Shown here: one piece after another, positions 8,819 to 16,758 of the stretch | How the letters are laid out: every line of letters starts with the position of its first letter | Numbering within the stretch: position 1 is the stretch's first letter | Source: Candidatus Poribacteria bacterium | GTDB lineage: Bacteria; Poribacteria; WGA-4E; PCPOR2b | Direction: 5' to 3' | Length of the DNA: 64,000 bases | Assembly (NCBI GenBank): GCA_022822005.1 | Contig: JAJECO010000008.1 | Span: 1 to 64,000, forward strand | Translations under genes and position numbers: made by a program | The notes under the pieces: generated by a model | The model's input: the letters and a program-made list of their open reading frames with translations, nothing else | The model's database searches: none | Told to the model about the DNA's origin: nothing

Positions 8819-9338
8819 GGCTATTGAAAGTAGTAGGCATACGCCGCATGCCGTAACCGTTCGCTTTTATTCAATTTAACGCAAAGCCGCAGAGACGCAA
8901 AGTGAAAACTACACATGTCGCCCCACCCCGATAGGATTCTCGTGAAGCGGACCGGGATTCAGAGCAACTGGAGCTATAGTAAAGTTTAGAATTATAGTGA
9001 ATTCTATAATTACTTATACACCTTCGATACACAACTAACCCCCTAAATCCCCCTTGTCAGGGGGACTTCATGAGGCTTTGATAAGGGGCACTATTGGTGA
9101 ACGTCTACATATTTATATTGTTCACCATAATTGGACACTCTGTACCGGCGCAGTTGAAAACAGCGCCTACCGGGGATTGGAAAATCTGGGCTATCCTCCC
9201 GGTAGGTGCGGTTTCTAACCGCACCGCATCGGCGCGTCCCGAAAATCGGGATCCCGACGTGTCGGGAAAAACAGCGCCTACCATACATGGGGATCGAAAT
9301 GGTTTTCACGTTTTACGTTTCACGCATCATGCCGGGTA
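8819..9338. other. Intergenic region with R1 repeat and GC-rich repeats
   Basis: No gene seen. It contains a complete R1 element (8995-9132), then a block with GGTAGGTGCGGTTTCTAACC and AACAGCGCCTACCATACA (about 9150-9290), which recurs inside another R1 element near 61300-61365. Confidence 0.6.
8995..9132. repeat. MITE-like element, family R1, copy
   Basis: The left end TAGTGAATTCTATAATTAC and right end GTTCACCATAATT are imperfect inverted repeats of about 28 bp. The interior has CCCCCTTGTCAGGGGG and the invariant segment from CTTCATGAGG through GGGGCACTATTGGTGAAC. Close copies: 53475-53654 and 61047-61218. Confidence 0.75.
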
Positions 9339-9614
9339 TCAAACAACAATTGTCTTGGGGTCCGGCGTTACGTCTCCGATAGCAGGCACTTCAATGCGAT
9401 TGGTGCAGGCACCGCAGAGCCTATAGTACCGAACCGAATCCTCAGATGGATCAATAACGCGATCAACGGCGCGCTTCAATTCGGCGTACTCCGCCCGGCT
9501 CAGGTGTGCTTCAAACACGCTGTACTGGACGCGGGTGCCGAATCCTTTGAGCGCCTTTGCCAGTTGATTGCGCCTGCGGTCGTCTGGAATATCGTAAGAG
9601 ATGACATAGAACAC
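9339..9614 (-). CDS. cas2: CRISPR adaptation protein Cas2
   Basis: Ninety-one residues, the normal size for Cas2. It opens with the beta-strand MFYVISYDIPDDRRR, carrying the conserved Asp of the ferredoxin-like fold. FGTRVQYSVFEAHLS and the late SVRYYRLC are typical of the family. Cas2 forms the scaffold dimer of the Cas1-Cas2 spacer integrase. The start is GTG, supported by AGGAGG eight bases upstream. It is separated from cas6 by a small membrane-protein ORF and repeats, so it is probably transcribed apart. No cas1 lies in the window. Confidence 0.95.
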   Translation of the reverse strand: MFYVISYDIPDDRRRNQLAKALKGFGTRVQYSVFEAHLSRAEYAELKRAVDRVIDPSEDSVRYYRLCGACTNRIEVPAIGDVTPDPKTIVV

Positions 9615-9628
9615 CGAGTTTACCTCCT

Positions 9629-9671
9629 ATTGTCTGAATCAGGATTCTCAGGATTTAAGGATTAACAGGAT
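9629..9671. repeat. Short dispersed repeat, family R5
   Basis: TTGTCTGAATCAGGATTCTC followed by a GGATT/AGGAT run. A second copy lies at about 45031-45070. Confidence 0.6.
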
Positions 9672-9702
9672 TATATGACTCAATTTATAGTAAATGTTAG
9701 AA

Positions 9703-9829
9703 TTATGGTAGATTTTAGAATTACTTAGACGTGATGAGCGAACCAAGTCACGAACCTTGTTCGCCGAGTTACGGCACACGGAGTGTGCCTACTACTATTA
9801 ATGTCTACTTATTTTTAGAATTCACTATA
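9703..9829. repeat. MITE-like element, family R1, short copy
   Basis: The left end TTATGGTAGATTTTAGAATT and right end TTTTTAGAATTCACTATA are imperfect inverted repeats. A further half-end (TTTATAGTAAATGTTAG) lies just left, suggesting nested or repeated insertion. Confidence 0.65.
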
Positions 9830-9888
9830 GATGTCGGTATTTCTGAATCGGGGTCAAACCCAATTGGCACGAAATGGCGCGACTGACA

Positions 9889-9957
9889 TTGCGCTCCGCT
9901 GGAGCGCGGGGCTTGGATGCATCGATGTTCTATAGACATTGCGCTCCGCTGGAGCGA
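9889..9957. repeat. Paired short palindromes CATTGCGCTCCGCTGGAGCG
   Basis: Two copies of the 15-bp palindrome CGCTCC-GCT-GGAGCG, each preceded by ACATTG. Two more variants lie at about 10364-10382 and 10410-10430, so they flank the small membrane ORF on both sides. Confidence 0.7.
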
Positions 9958-10024
9958 AAAACTGAACCAATCAACGATGCCGACGCATCAATGGATTTTC
10001 AACGATTCGCAAGTTAGGCTATTT

Positions 10025-10231
10025 ATGAGCATTTCTGAATTAATCAGTTCACCACCATTTTTGATAATTGTCGCTATATTCGCTATATTGCTCGTCATTG
10101 GGATCGCCAAGCGCGCCATCCGTCTCTTAGTCTGGCTCGTCGTTATTTTTGTGATTCTCGTCTGTTTTAGTATTGTCAAACAATCTGACCTGTTCAATTG
10201 GTTTGAGAATATCTTCAAAATAGCGAAATAA
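10025..10231 (+). CDS. Small two-helix membrane protein (hypothetical)
   Basis: Sixty-eight residues from the ATG beginning MSISELISSPP. Two hydrophobic stretches (FLIIVAIFAILLVIGIA and LLVWLVVIFVILVCF) are separated by KRAIR, so it is a likely inner-membrane hairpin. The reading frame is open 36 codons further upstream, but that part overlaps a palindromic repeat and is unlikely to be coding. The ribosome-binding site is weak (AAGTTAGG). I do not recognise the family. It lies on the opposite strand to cas2 and cas6. Confidence 0.5.
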   Translation: MSISELISSPPFLIIVAIFAILLVIGIAKRAIRLLVWLVVIFVILVCFSIVKQSDLFNWFENIFKIAK

Positions 10232-10497
10232 AGAGAAACGGAACGGCCCCGATTTACCGAGGATGCCCGATCTACGGGTGTGTGGAGGCTACGGCATACG
10301 GCGTATGCCTACTACTAGTACCTTGCGTTATCTTAACCTAAGTTGCCATTCTGCTATACACATTGCGCTCCTCCGGAGCGCGAGGACTGGACGTATCCGC
10401 ATTGCTATAGACATATCGCTCCGCTGGAGCGAAAGACGAAAACTATTAGCCTAAACCGAAAACCGATGGATTTTCAAAACTAGCGCCGTGCATTATC

Positions 10498-11517
10498 TTA
10501 GCGGGAGGTTAGGCGATATTGCCCATGCCCGAAAGCGGTGTGGTGCCCGATGTGCAGATATTCGCCAAGAAGGATGAAAGGGAGGAACGACTCCAACTCC
10601 CCTTCAAAGCGAACTTTACCGATGAACCCGTCCATGGGTATGGAAGCCTCCGTACGGTAGGAATAGCGATCCTTTTTCACCCAGCGGAGGTGGAGTTTAC
10701 TCCTGACGGAACGGGCAGCCTCAATCAGCCCGGGGGCGTCCACGTCGAGGTCTTCGCCGCAATGGAAGTAACTCAGGAAACGGATGCGGCGGAGGAGATT
10801 GCGGATGAGGTGTTCAAATGTTAGATTCCTCGTCCACTGTCCATTAACTTTGATACTGGTGGGGGTGAGAAATTCCAGTTCAACCGTATCGGTGACGGGG
10901 GGCGCGCCGCCCATCACATCGTCAAGTCGGAGAACTATCCCCTCATCCGACAGCATCTCGGTCTCTGCCATGTAAATAATCCGGCTATGGTCTGGTAGGG
11001 AACGCAGATCTGCGTTCCCTACGGAAGGTTGATTATCCGTTTCCGGATCGCTACTATGTACAGAAAGGCTTTCTACCCTCTCAAGTTGGCACCCGCCACG
11101 CTGACCCCGGATCCCGATCCGCCGTTTTCCCATCTCATGGAAGGTGAACACCATCCACGGTAACAGGTCTATCGCCTCGCCAATGAGAATTAGATTGCAA
11201 GAGAATGTATCTCCCGGCGCATAGTCGAGTTTGCCGGTGCGGGGCGGTTCAAGGATAAACGGGTGCGGGGCAAATGGCTGGCCTCGGAGCATCGGGCTAT
11301 CGTCGGGGACGGGGGTTTCAAAGCATTTGGAGTAGACGCACTGCCCCGGGAACTGGCACCCATCGTCGCATTCCCTCCCAGCACCGACGCAGGTGATTTT
11401 TCGCAGGAGGTATCCGAACCGGCCGCGGAAGATGTTGCCCTTGTGTCGGGGCATCTGCAGCGGTTCTTGGACGGTGTAGGTGAAGCGGTAGCGCGCGAAG
11501 CGGAAGTTTGGGAGCAT
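10498..11517 (-). CDS. cas6: CRISPR pre-crRNA processing endoribonuclease Cas6
   Basis: 339 residues. The C-terminal region (GFIGKVRFEGEL...FLPFILLGEYLHIG, then the Gly-rich loop TAFGHGQYRL) is the conserved RAMP ending of Cas6 proteins of type III systems. The N-terminal half carries a cysteine-rich patch (CDDGCQ...CVYSKCFE near residues 51-66) that may bind zinc. Family role: it cuts CRISPR transcripts within the repeat to leave the 8-nt 5' tag. It is the last gene of the minus-strand cas series, 51 bases after the CARF-HEPN gene, without a strong ribosome-binding site of its own. Confidence 0.9.
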   Translation of the reverse strand: MLPNFRFARYRFTYTVQEPLQMPRHKGNIFRGRFGYLLRKITCVGAGRECDDGCQFPGQCVYSKCFETPVPDDSPMLRGQPFAPHPFILEPPRTGKLDYAPGDTFSCNLILIGEAIDLLPWMVFTFHEMGKRRIGIRGQRGGCQLERVESLSVHSSDPETDNQPSVGNADLRSLPDHSRIIYMAETEMLSDEGIVLRLDDVMGGAPPVTDTVELEFLTPTSIKVNGQWTRNLTFEHLIRNLLRRIRFLSYFHCGEDLDVDAPGLIEAARSVRSKLHLRWVKKDRYSYRTEASIPMDGFIGKVRFEGELESFLPFILLGEYLHIGHHTAFGHGQYRLTSR

Positions 11518-11568
11518 GGGTTTTTATTGTCAGCATTATTGTTGAGTTTTGCTTCTGCCCTACCCAAT

Positions 11569-12717
11569 CTATGGGACTAAATTATTTGGGGCAAATTCTT
11601 TAAATTCGTTGAAAAGGTTTTTGATTTCTTCAACTGCATTAGCAGAGCCTTGGGGGTGGTAACGCATGCCGCAATGTGCGAGGTCGTTTCGGATAGTGAC
11701 ACACTTATCCCAAAGCTGACTAGCAGTCATCTGCGCTGGGTCCAGGACTGTAAAAGGAGAATTTGAGCTGGCACTAAGTGCTGTTTCAGCATTTCCTCTA
11801 CTTCCCATATCCAACCACCCTGTGTTATCTCTGAGGCATCTCCACGAAATCAACCATTCTCGTATCAAAGTTATTGCTTGGAGATAATGTTGATTTTCAA
11901 CATACCACTTGATTTGCAGATATTGCGCTTTAAGGCTTTGTCTCGGAGAATTAGATGGATTATACACTGCCATTTGCTGATAACTTTGCTTCAACTGATT
12001 TACCAACATTTGGAAAGGCGGAGCTGGTGCCGCAAAATTCAAACCATTAAAAGTAAACGCAGCGGTTTGTGCTTCAAGGGTTCTATTCGTGAGAAGTGAA
12101 TCGGACAAATTGGTCAGTGCATTAGCGATAGCTGCTGGAACATCCAAATCGGCAATCGGACGTGCATCCCCTGTCTGTAGGAACATTGTCACCGCTCCTA
12201 GCCAATCAAGTAGACTGACGAATGGGGTGAGATCAAAGACCGGCTTTTTTGGATCGCTTCGTTCTACTGCCTCATAAGCCCCGTAGATGACTCGTTCAAT
12301 TTCCACGTCACGTTTAACTTTCCGGACGTAGGCAAGGGCGAGAAATGTCAAAAACGGAAGTGAACGGAAACCATGTGTAATATCGAAAAGTACTTTGTCA
12401 TTATCTTCAATCTTCTCAACAACGATATTAAAAATTTTCCACAGTTCCGTTTCATCGGACCCTTCTGGAATTGGAACAGAAACGACTTTCGTTCGTTTAC
12501 CAAGTAATTTATTTAGGAAGGTTAACCGTGCGGTTGTCTCATCATCTGACACAGATTCCTGTGCTGCCGATTCAGTAGCAAAAATATACAACGATTCTGG
12601 GTTGAAAAATTCGATAATCGCCTCAGCAAAAAATTGAGTTGGTTGTGAATCCTTTTCTTTAAAGGTATAGGTACTTGTGTGTAGTTTACCGGTTCCTAAG
12701 AATGTAAATGCTTTCAT
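11569..12717 (-). CDS. CARF-HEPN CRISPR ancillary ribonuclease (Csx1/Csx2-like, DxTHG family)
   Basis: 382 residues. The N-terminal Rossmann-like CARF domain contains FDITHGFRS (D112, T114, H115, G116), the DxTHG signature of Csx1/Csx2 proteins. The C-terminus has the HEPN ribonuclease motif RNDLAH (R343, N344, H348). Proteins of this architecture are activated by cyclic oligoadenylate made by Cas10 and then cut RNA non-specifically. AAGGAG lies ten bases before the ATG. It follows cmr6 after 199 bases and precedes cas6. Whether it is closer to Csx1 or Csx2 needs a profile search. Confidence 0.9.
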   Translation of the reverse strand: MKAFTFLGTGKLHTSTYTFKEKDSQPTQFFAEAIIEFFNPESLYIFATESAAQESVSDDETTARLTFLNKLLGKRTKVVSVPIPEGSDETELWKIFNIVVEKIEDNDKVLFDITHGFRSLPFLTFLALAYVRKVKRDVEIERVIYGAYEAVERSDPKKPVFDLTPFVSLLDWLGAVTMFLQTGDARPIADLDVPAAIANALTNLSDSLLTNRTLEAQTAAFTFNGLNFAAPAPPFQMLVNQLKQSYQQMAVYNPSNSPRQSLKAQYLQIKWYVENQHYLQAITLIREWLISWRCLRDNTGWLDMGSRGNAETALSASSNSPFTVLDPAQMTASQLWDKCVTIRNDLAHCGMRYHPQGSANAVEEIKNLFNEFKEFAPNNLVP

Positions 12718-12916
12718 GCGATTAAGCTCCTTGAAACTTCATAACAGTTTTTGTCATCTAAATACGGTGTTAAGTCATCTGGGTAAGTTTTTCTGTTCTA
12801 TCAATCCCTATCACTCTTAGATTCATCTTTGCCCCAACGGACCGGGCTGAATCTAGTTAGTGCTATGTATCACCGAGGCCAGCGATGTACCGCAGATCGT
12901 GCCATTGCGTTGAATT

Positions 12917-14242
12917 TTAGGCATAGACTAACGCAAATTGAACGTAACGAAATCTCGATCCGCCAGAGCTGCCCCCTAGATAAGCAGATGCAATTTCCCC
13001 GGCTGTAACGACAACTACTTTAGTGTCCCCATCACTTTCTTCCAATTGATTGGAAACCTTTATCAACTCCTCTTGTAAACCTACCAATTCGTCCGATGGT
13101 AGGTTTTTGAGGGTTTTGCGAAAAGTTGTACTGTAGGTAAGGCGTGGCAGTTCCAAAATCCTTGACGAAAGTAGACTTGCCTTAAAGTTATCCCAGATCC
13201 ATGTTCCAAAAGGTGATACCGTTGCATAACCGTCATCTGGTTCAATCAAGGTTGGATGTATTCCGTCTAATTGGTTGAGCTCAATGTAATCGCCTCGTGT
13301 TGCAACCTGAGCCAGTTGTACTGCACAATTTTTAACCGATGTTATGTCAATTAACTGTGGGTCGGGATTGGATGTGCTTGGGTTGGAAAACTGTTTGCCA
13401 GCTTCATCAAGACTAATTTGCTGCGGCTTTTCAGGACGTTTTCTAAGCGGGCTCTTAAAATTCGCATCAGGTCTGAGACTGCGTGGTATATCAGTGTGCC
13501 GCTTGCGGAAATATCCGTATCCGACAGCGGTCTTTGCTCCCAAACCCTTGTCTCCCAATGTTTTGTCAACCCAATCCGTGGCGGTGTTAATCAGAGCTTG
13601 TTCTTTCGCCAAAATCACAAATCGAAAAGACGTTTGCCCAACGGTCAAGAAATTGATTGGAATTGGATTCTGCGTATCAGTCGGCAGGTCTGTACCTGTG
13701 TAGTAATCAGAAAAATGTGGATTCATTATATCAAGTGAAAAGGTTACACTGTCTATCGGATAGGCAGGGAGAAATTGCACATTTCCGGAGGATTTTTGGC
13801 TACCAAAGACAGAGAGAAAATTTCTGTCTGCCAACGCCAAATTTTCGTCGTTACCGAAAACCTCCTGAATTACCCAACTCCGCACAACACCCTTAAAGGC
13901 ACTTCCAGGGATATAAGGAATACCGTAGACATGGTCAAGCGTCATATTAGTTTCCTGAACATGTTCGCCTCCAAGTCCGATAATCATCCGCCAATCTACT
14001 TCGTAGAACTCACAGAAATGGCGATAACTTTTTATCAAATAATCGAGTTGGTTTGTTTGACGGGCTATGAGAGGGGCAATCGCCCCCTGTGAGTCGCCAA
14101 GGACCGTTGAGTCAATTGAAAATTTAACTTTTCCGCCGCTGTCTGGTTCATTTTCCAAGAAATACTGGTAACGCAAGGCAAAGTTTGAGATCTTATTTCG
14201 ATTAACGAGCTGTTGCGTGTCATCTGGGCAATAAATCGGCAT
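12917..14242 (-). CDS. cmr6: Type III-B RAMP protein Cmr6
   Basis: 441 residues. The first 260 are a classical Cmr6: GIPYIPGSAFKGVVRSW near residue 110 and the Gly-rich loop LGDKGLGAKTAVGYGYF near 235-250. Cmr6 caps the crRNA 3' side of the Cmr backbone and contacts Cmr1. It has an additional C-terminal extension of roughly 170 residues not usual for the family, without a motif I recognise. Its ATG overlaps the cmr5 stop codon (TGATG), showing translational coupling. Confidence 0.93.
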   Translation of the reverse strand: MPIYCPDDTQQLVNRNKISNFALRYQYFLENEPDSGGKVKFSIDSTVLGDSQGAIAPLIARQTNQLDYLIKSYRHFCEFYEVDWRMIIGLGGEHVQETNMTLDHVYGIPYIPGSAFKGVVRSWVIQEVFGNDENLALADRNFLSVFGSQKSSGNVQFLPAYPIDSVTFSLDIMNPHFSDYYTGTDLPTDTQNPIPINFLTVGQTSFRFVILAKEQALINTATDWVDKTLGDKGLGAKTAVGYGYFRKRHTDIPRSLRPDANFKSPLRKRPEKPQQISLDEAGKQFSNPSTSNPDPQLIDITSVKNCAVQLAQVATRGDYIELNQLDGIHPTLIEPDDGYATVSPFGTWIWDNFKASLLSSRILELPRLTYSTTFRKTLKNLPSDELVGLQEELIKVSNQLEESDGDTKVVVVTAGEIASAYLGGSSGGSRFRYVQFALVYA

Positions 14243-14640
14243 CAGTTATCGTCCTCCACGTCTTTCATCAATCCATCAACGAAACGCCGGACCCAATTTA
14301 ACAAAGCGAGTGTCTCGGTCGTAATTCGACGATATTCGTTAGACGGTTTATTAATGATAATATCAACAAGGTCAACATTTTCCCCCAATTCAACCAACTG
14401 TTTATCATCTAGCCATTTGCCAATCAGATCATACAGTTTTATGTTTCCGTTATCTCGCTTGTTGATGAATGCCAACGCCTGCCCAAGCCCATTGGTTTTG
14501 ATTAGTACTGGCAGTTTTTTCGCACCGGATTTGTACTTTTTCTTGAGATCCTCATCAGTATTTTGAGCAATTTCTTTAACGCAATCATAAGCGAAGGCCG
14601 CACGTCCTTGCTCAATACCTCGAATGCTGTTTTCGTTCAT
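14242..14640 (-). CDS. cmr5: Type III-B small subunit Cmr5
   Basis: 132 residues from an ATG preceded by AAGGAGG at ideal spacing. A longer frame exists upstream but overlaps cmr4. Helical, beginning MNENSIRGIEQGRAAFAYDC, with the family-typical KKLPVLIKTNGLGQALAFI and the late ETLALLNWVRRFVDGLM. Cmr5 forms the minor filament that stabilises target RNA along the Cmr4 backbone. It is tightly packed between cmr4 (10 bases) and cmr6 (overlapping). Confidence 0.95.
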   Translation of the reverse strand: MNENSIRGIEQGRAAFAYDCVKEIAQNTDEDLKKKYKSGAKKLPVLIKTNGLGQALAFINKRDNGNIKLYDLIGKWLDDKQLVELGENVDLVDIIINKPSNEYRRITTETLALLNWVRRFVDGLMKDVEDDN

Positions 14641-14650
14641 TGCTGCCTCC

Positions 14651-15643
14651 TTAACCTCCGTAGATTTTTGTCCGAACAATCCCTTTACCGATTGTTGCAT
14701 TCCCACCTAGTTGAATTACAGTAGGAAGTCCATCTTCAAAAAATTCCATCACCTTTTCCGACTCATCGCGCCCCTCCTTCTTGTCTTGGGCGTTTAACTG
14801 GAAGATGCCTTTATTAGCATTGTTCTCTTGAAAGATGGGCGAGGTCAAGGCAAGTGAGTAAAGAATCGAATCAGAGGGGAGGTATTCTTCGTACCACAAA
14901 GCTCCCTTTTGTACAATTCCCGTATCTTGGTTAATCTTGATTCGTGCGATGACCTCCGTTGAGAGCGTTACAAAGTCACGAAAATCATCATCGCTCAGTA
15001 CAACAAGGCTTTTTTTAATTTTTTCACTCCAATAATTGTAAACCTGGTCCGATGGCAAAACGTTTTCCGCAATCCAATTAGCTAGTTTCTTACAATCTTT
15101 GGTACTATTTACCTTGAAAGTGTACTCTTCCAGAACAATCTTGCTGTCGCTGATAATGAGATCACAGTTAGGCGGCACCTGATTCTCCCCCGGAAGCGAT
15201 CCATTAAACTCGATATCATCCGGTTGGCAAATAGAGAGATCGTGTTTGAAACGTTCAAGCACTGCTGGACAGGTGATCCAGCCGAAAACCCCTGAAACCG
15301 ACTTGACTGGAAAAAGCAGGAGACGTGCATCGGTAAATCCCAAGGCCCCTGCATGCAGGTTATTTTGATCCGCACTATCAGGACCAAACGCCAAGTTAAT
15401 AGCTTTTTTGTAGTTTTCATCGTCAACAGAAGTGATCTCCCAACCAAGTTCAAGCCCTTTCAAATTGGGTTGGGTGCTAAAAACTTCCCGAATCCCGCCC
15501 TTAATGCCTGACGCTTCGATCTTGGGATAGTCCGTATGCTTTTCGCGTTGGATCGGCAAATCAACAATGCCGAGATCACTGCCACTTCCAGCGTGCAATG
15601 ATGTTTCAACGATTAAGAACAGAGGTTTTGCAGATTTAAACAT
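14651..15643 (-). CDS. cmr4: Type III-B backbone RAMP ribonuclease Cmr4
   Basis: 330 residues. The N-terminal LHAGSGSDLGIVDLPIQRE followed by ASGIKGGIRE is the Cmr4 signature; an Asp in this loop supplies the target-RNA cleavage in characterised Cmr4. The C-terminal LGGNATIGKGIVR is the Gly-rich RAMP loop. The ATG chosen has AAGGA eight bases upstream. A GTG six codons earlier overlaps the cmr3 stop and is the alternative. Several copies form the helical backbone and cut the bound target RNA every six bases. Confidence 0.95.
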   Translation of the reverse strand: MFKSAKPLFLIVETSLHAGSGSDLGIVDLPIQREKHTDYPKIEASGIKGGIREVFSTQPNLKGLELGWEITSVDDENYKKAINLAFGPDSADQNNLHAGALGFTDARLLLFPVKSVSGVFGWITCPAVLERFKHDLSICQPDDIEFNGSLPGENQVPPNCDLIISDSKIVLEEYTFKVNSTKDCKKLANWIAENVLPSDQVYNYWSEKIKKSLVVLSDDDFRDFVTLSTEVIARIKINQDTGIVQKGALWYEEYLPSDSILYSLALTSPIFQENNANKGIFQLNAQDKKEGRDESEKVMEFFEDGLPTVIQLGGNATIGKGIVRTKIYGG

Positions 15644-15660
15644 AATGGTTTCCTTCGTCA

Positions 15661-16758
15661 CTATTTTGGCACTGCGCCAACATACGCAAGACCAAACCCC
15701 TCTTGTGTGCGTTGGTCGCCAATGTTTTTATAATGCAAACAGTCTAAAACTGTTTCGGCTTTTGTACGATTAATTAATCGAAAATAGTAAACACTCCCAG
15801 CAGGAACTGCACGATACGCCTTTTTGGGGTTTCCGTTTGCAACATCCCATCCCCCAATAGTCACGTAATTCCCTACCGCGGCAGTAATTAGCTCAATATC
15901 TCCGTGGAGGCACTTAGGTAACCAGCCATCATCAAAAATGGCGTGTGTTCCTAAATAGAGTTTGAATTTCTTGGATTCATCTATTACATCGCGAATTTTG
16001 GCGCGATCACTAGCCAAAAGCAGATCTGGTTGCTGGATAGTTTCATTGTAGGTAAAACCTTTTCCTTCCCCGCCTAGTTTTATTAACGCGCTTTTGGGAA
16101 GCGGATCTATTCCATTGACATCAACCACAAATCCCAACTCTGAATCACTGAAGCGCTTCATGTTAATCCGATAAAGCATACCCTCGTCAACTGTCAATGT
16201 CTTGTGGCTTCGGGTAATACCCACCTTCGGTTCATCTATGATAAAGCCTGAATTTTCTGACGTTAGTCCCGAGGTTTTGCCAAGCAGATATTTCCGCAAG
16301 TTATCGCACGAGATATAGCCGCCTGCATGTTCAACCTGCATCGTAGGATCATTCCATGTTAGGAGATTGGACAATTCCGAATTGGATCTTGAGGAAGAGG
16401 TGCCACTTTGCGATTCAATTGATAGTGGATACAGTGTCGCGCTTTCTGATTTCTTTTCGGACACCAAATCGCGCGGAGTTAGATAGTAGAGCGAACCGCC
16501 GTTACGTCCTAAGAACACCCCCTTGACCTGGATTGATGCACCTAAGAGCGACTGTTTTGTGCCGATAACCGATTCCATCTGGTCACTGGCAAACTGTGCC
16601 ATATCACCGCAGAACGCAATATAAGCAGTCCGCAACGCTCCCATCACGGTTGAAGGAAACGGCGTTTCGATTGAATAGCCTTCCGATTGCTCGCCCCGTG
16701 TGAAGGGACGACCATCGCGAAAGAAAAAAGTGTCATTCGGTTTCAGAAACAGTCTCAT
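15661..16758 (-). CDS. cmr3: Type III-B RAMP protein Cmr3
   Basis: 365 residues, usual length. MRLFLKPNDTFFFRDGRPF followed by PFPSTVMGALRTA is the Cmr3 signature. The C-terminal VPAGSVYYFRL and EGFGLAYVG are the conserved closing elements. Cmr3 with Cmr2 binds the crRNA 5' tag at the foot of the complex. Its start overlaps the end of cas10/cmr2 by 26 bases. Confidence 0.95.
   Translation of the reverse strand: MRLFLKPNDTFFFRDGRPFTRGEQSEGYSIETPFPSTVMGALRTAYIAFCGDMAQFASDQMESVIGTKQSLLGASIQVKGVFLGRNGGSLYYLTPRDLVSEKKSESATLYPLSIESQSGTSSSRSNSELSNLLTWNDPTMQVEHAGGYISCDNLRKYLLGKTSGLTSENSGFIIDEPKVGITRSHKTLTVDEGMLYRINMKRFSDSELGFVVDVNGIDPLPKSALIKLGGEGKGFTYNETIQQPDLLLASDRAKIRDVIDESKKFKLYLGTHAIFDDGWLPKCLHGDIELITAAVGNYVTIGGWDVANGNPKKAYRAVPAGSVYYFRLINRTKAETVLDCLHYKNIGDQRTQEGFGLAYVGAVPK

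Noticed and set aside
9094-9426. 110-codon plus-strand frame overlapping cas2
   Set aside because: It consists of an R1 end and the GCGCCTACC repeat module, then runs antisense into cas2.
13344-14092. Plus-strand open frames inside cmr6
   Set aside because: Antisense to a clear RAMP gene with strong family motifs.
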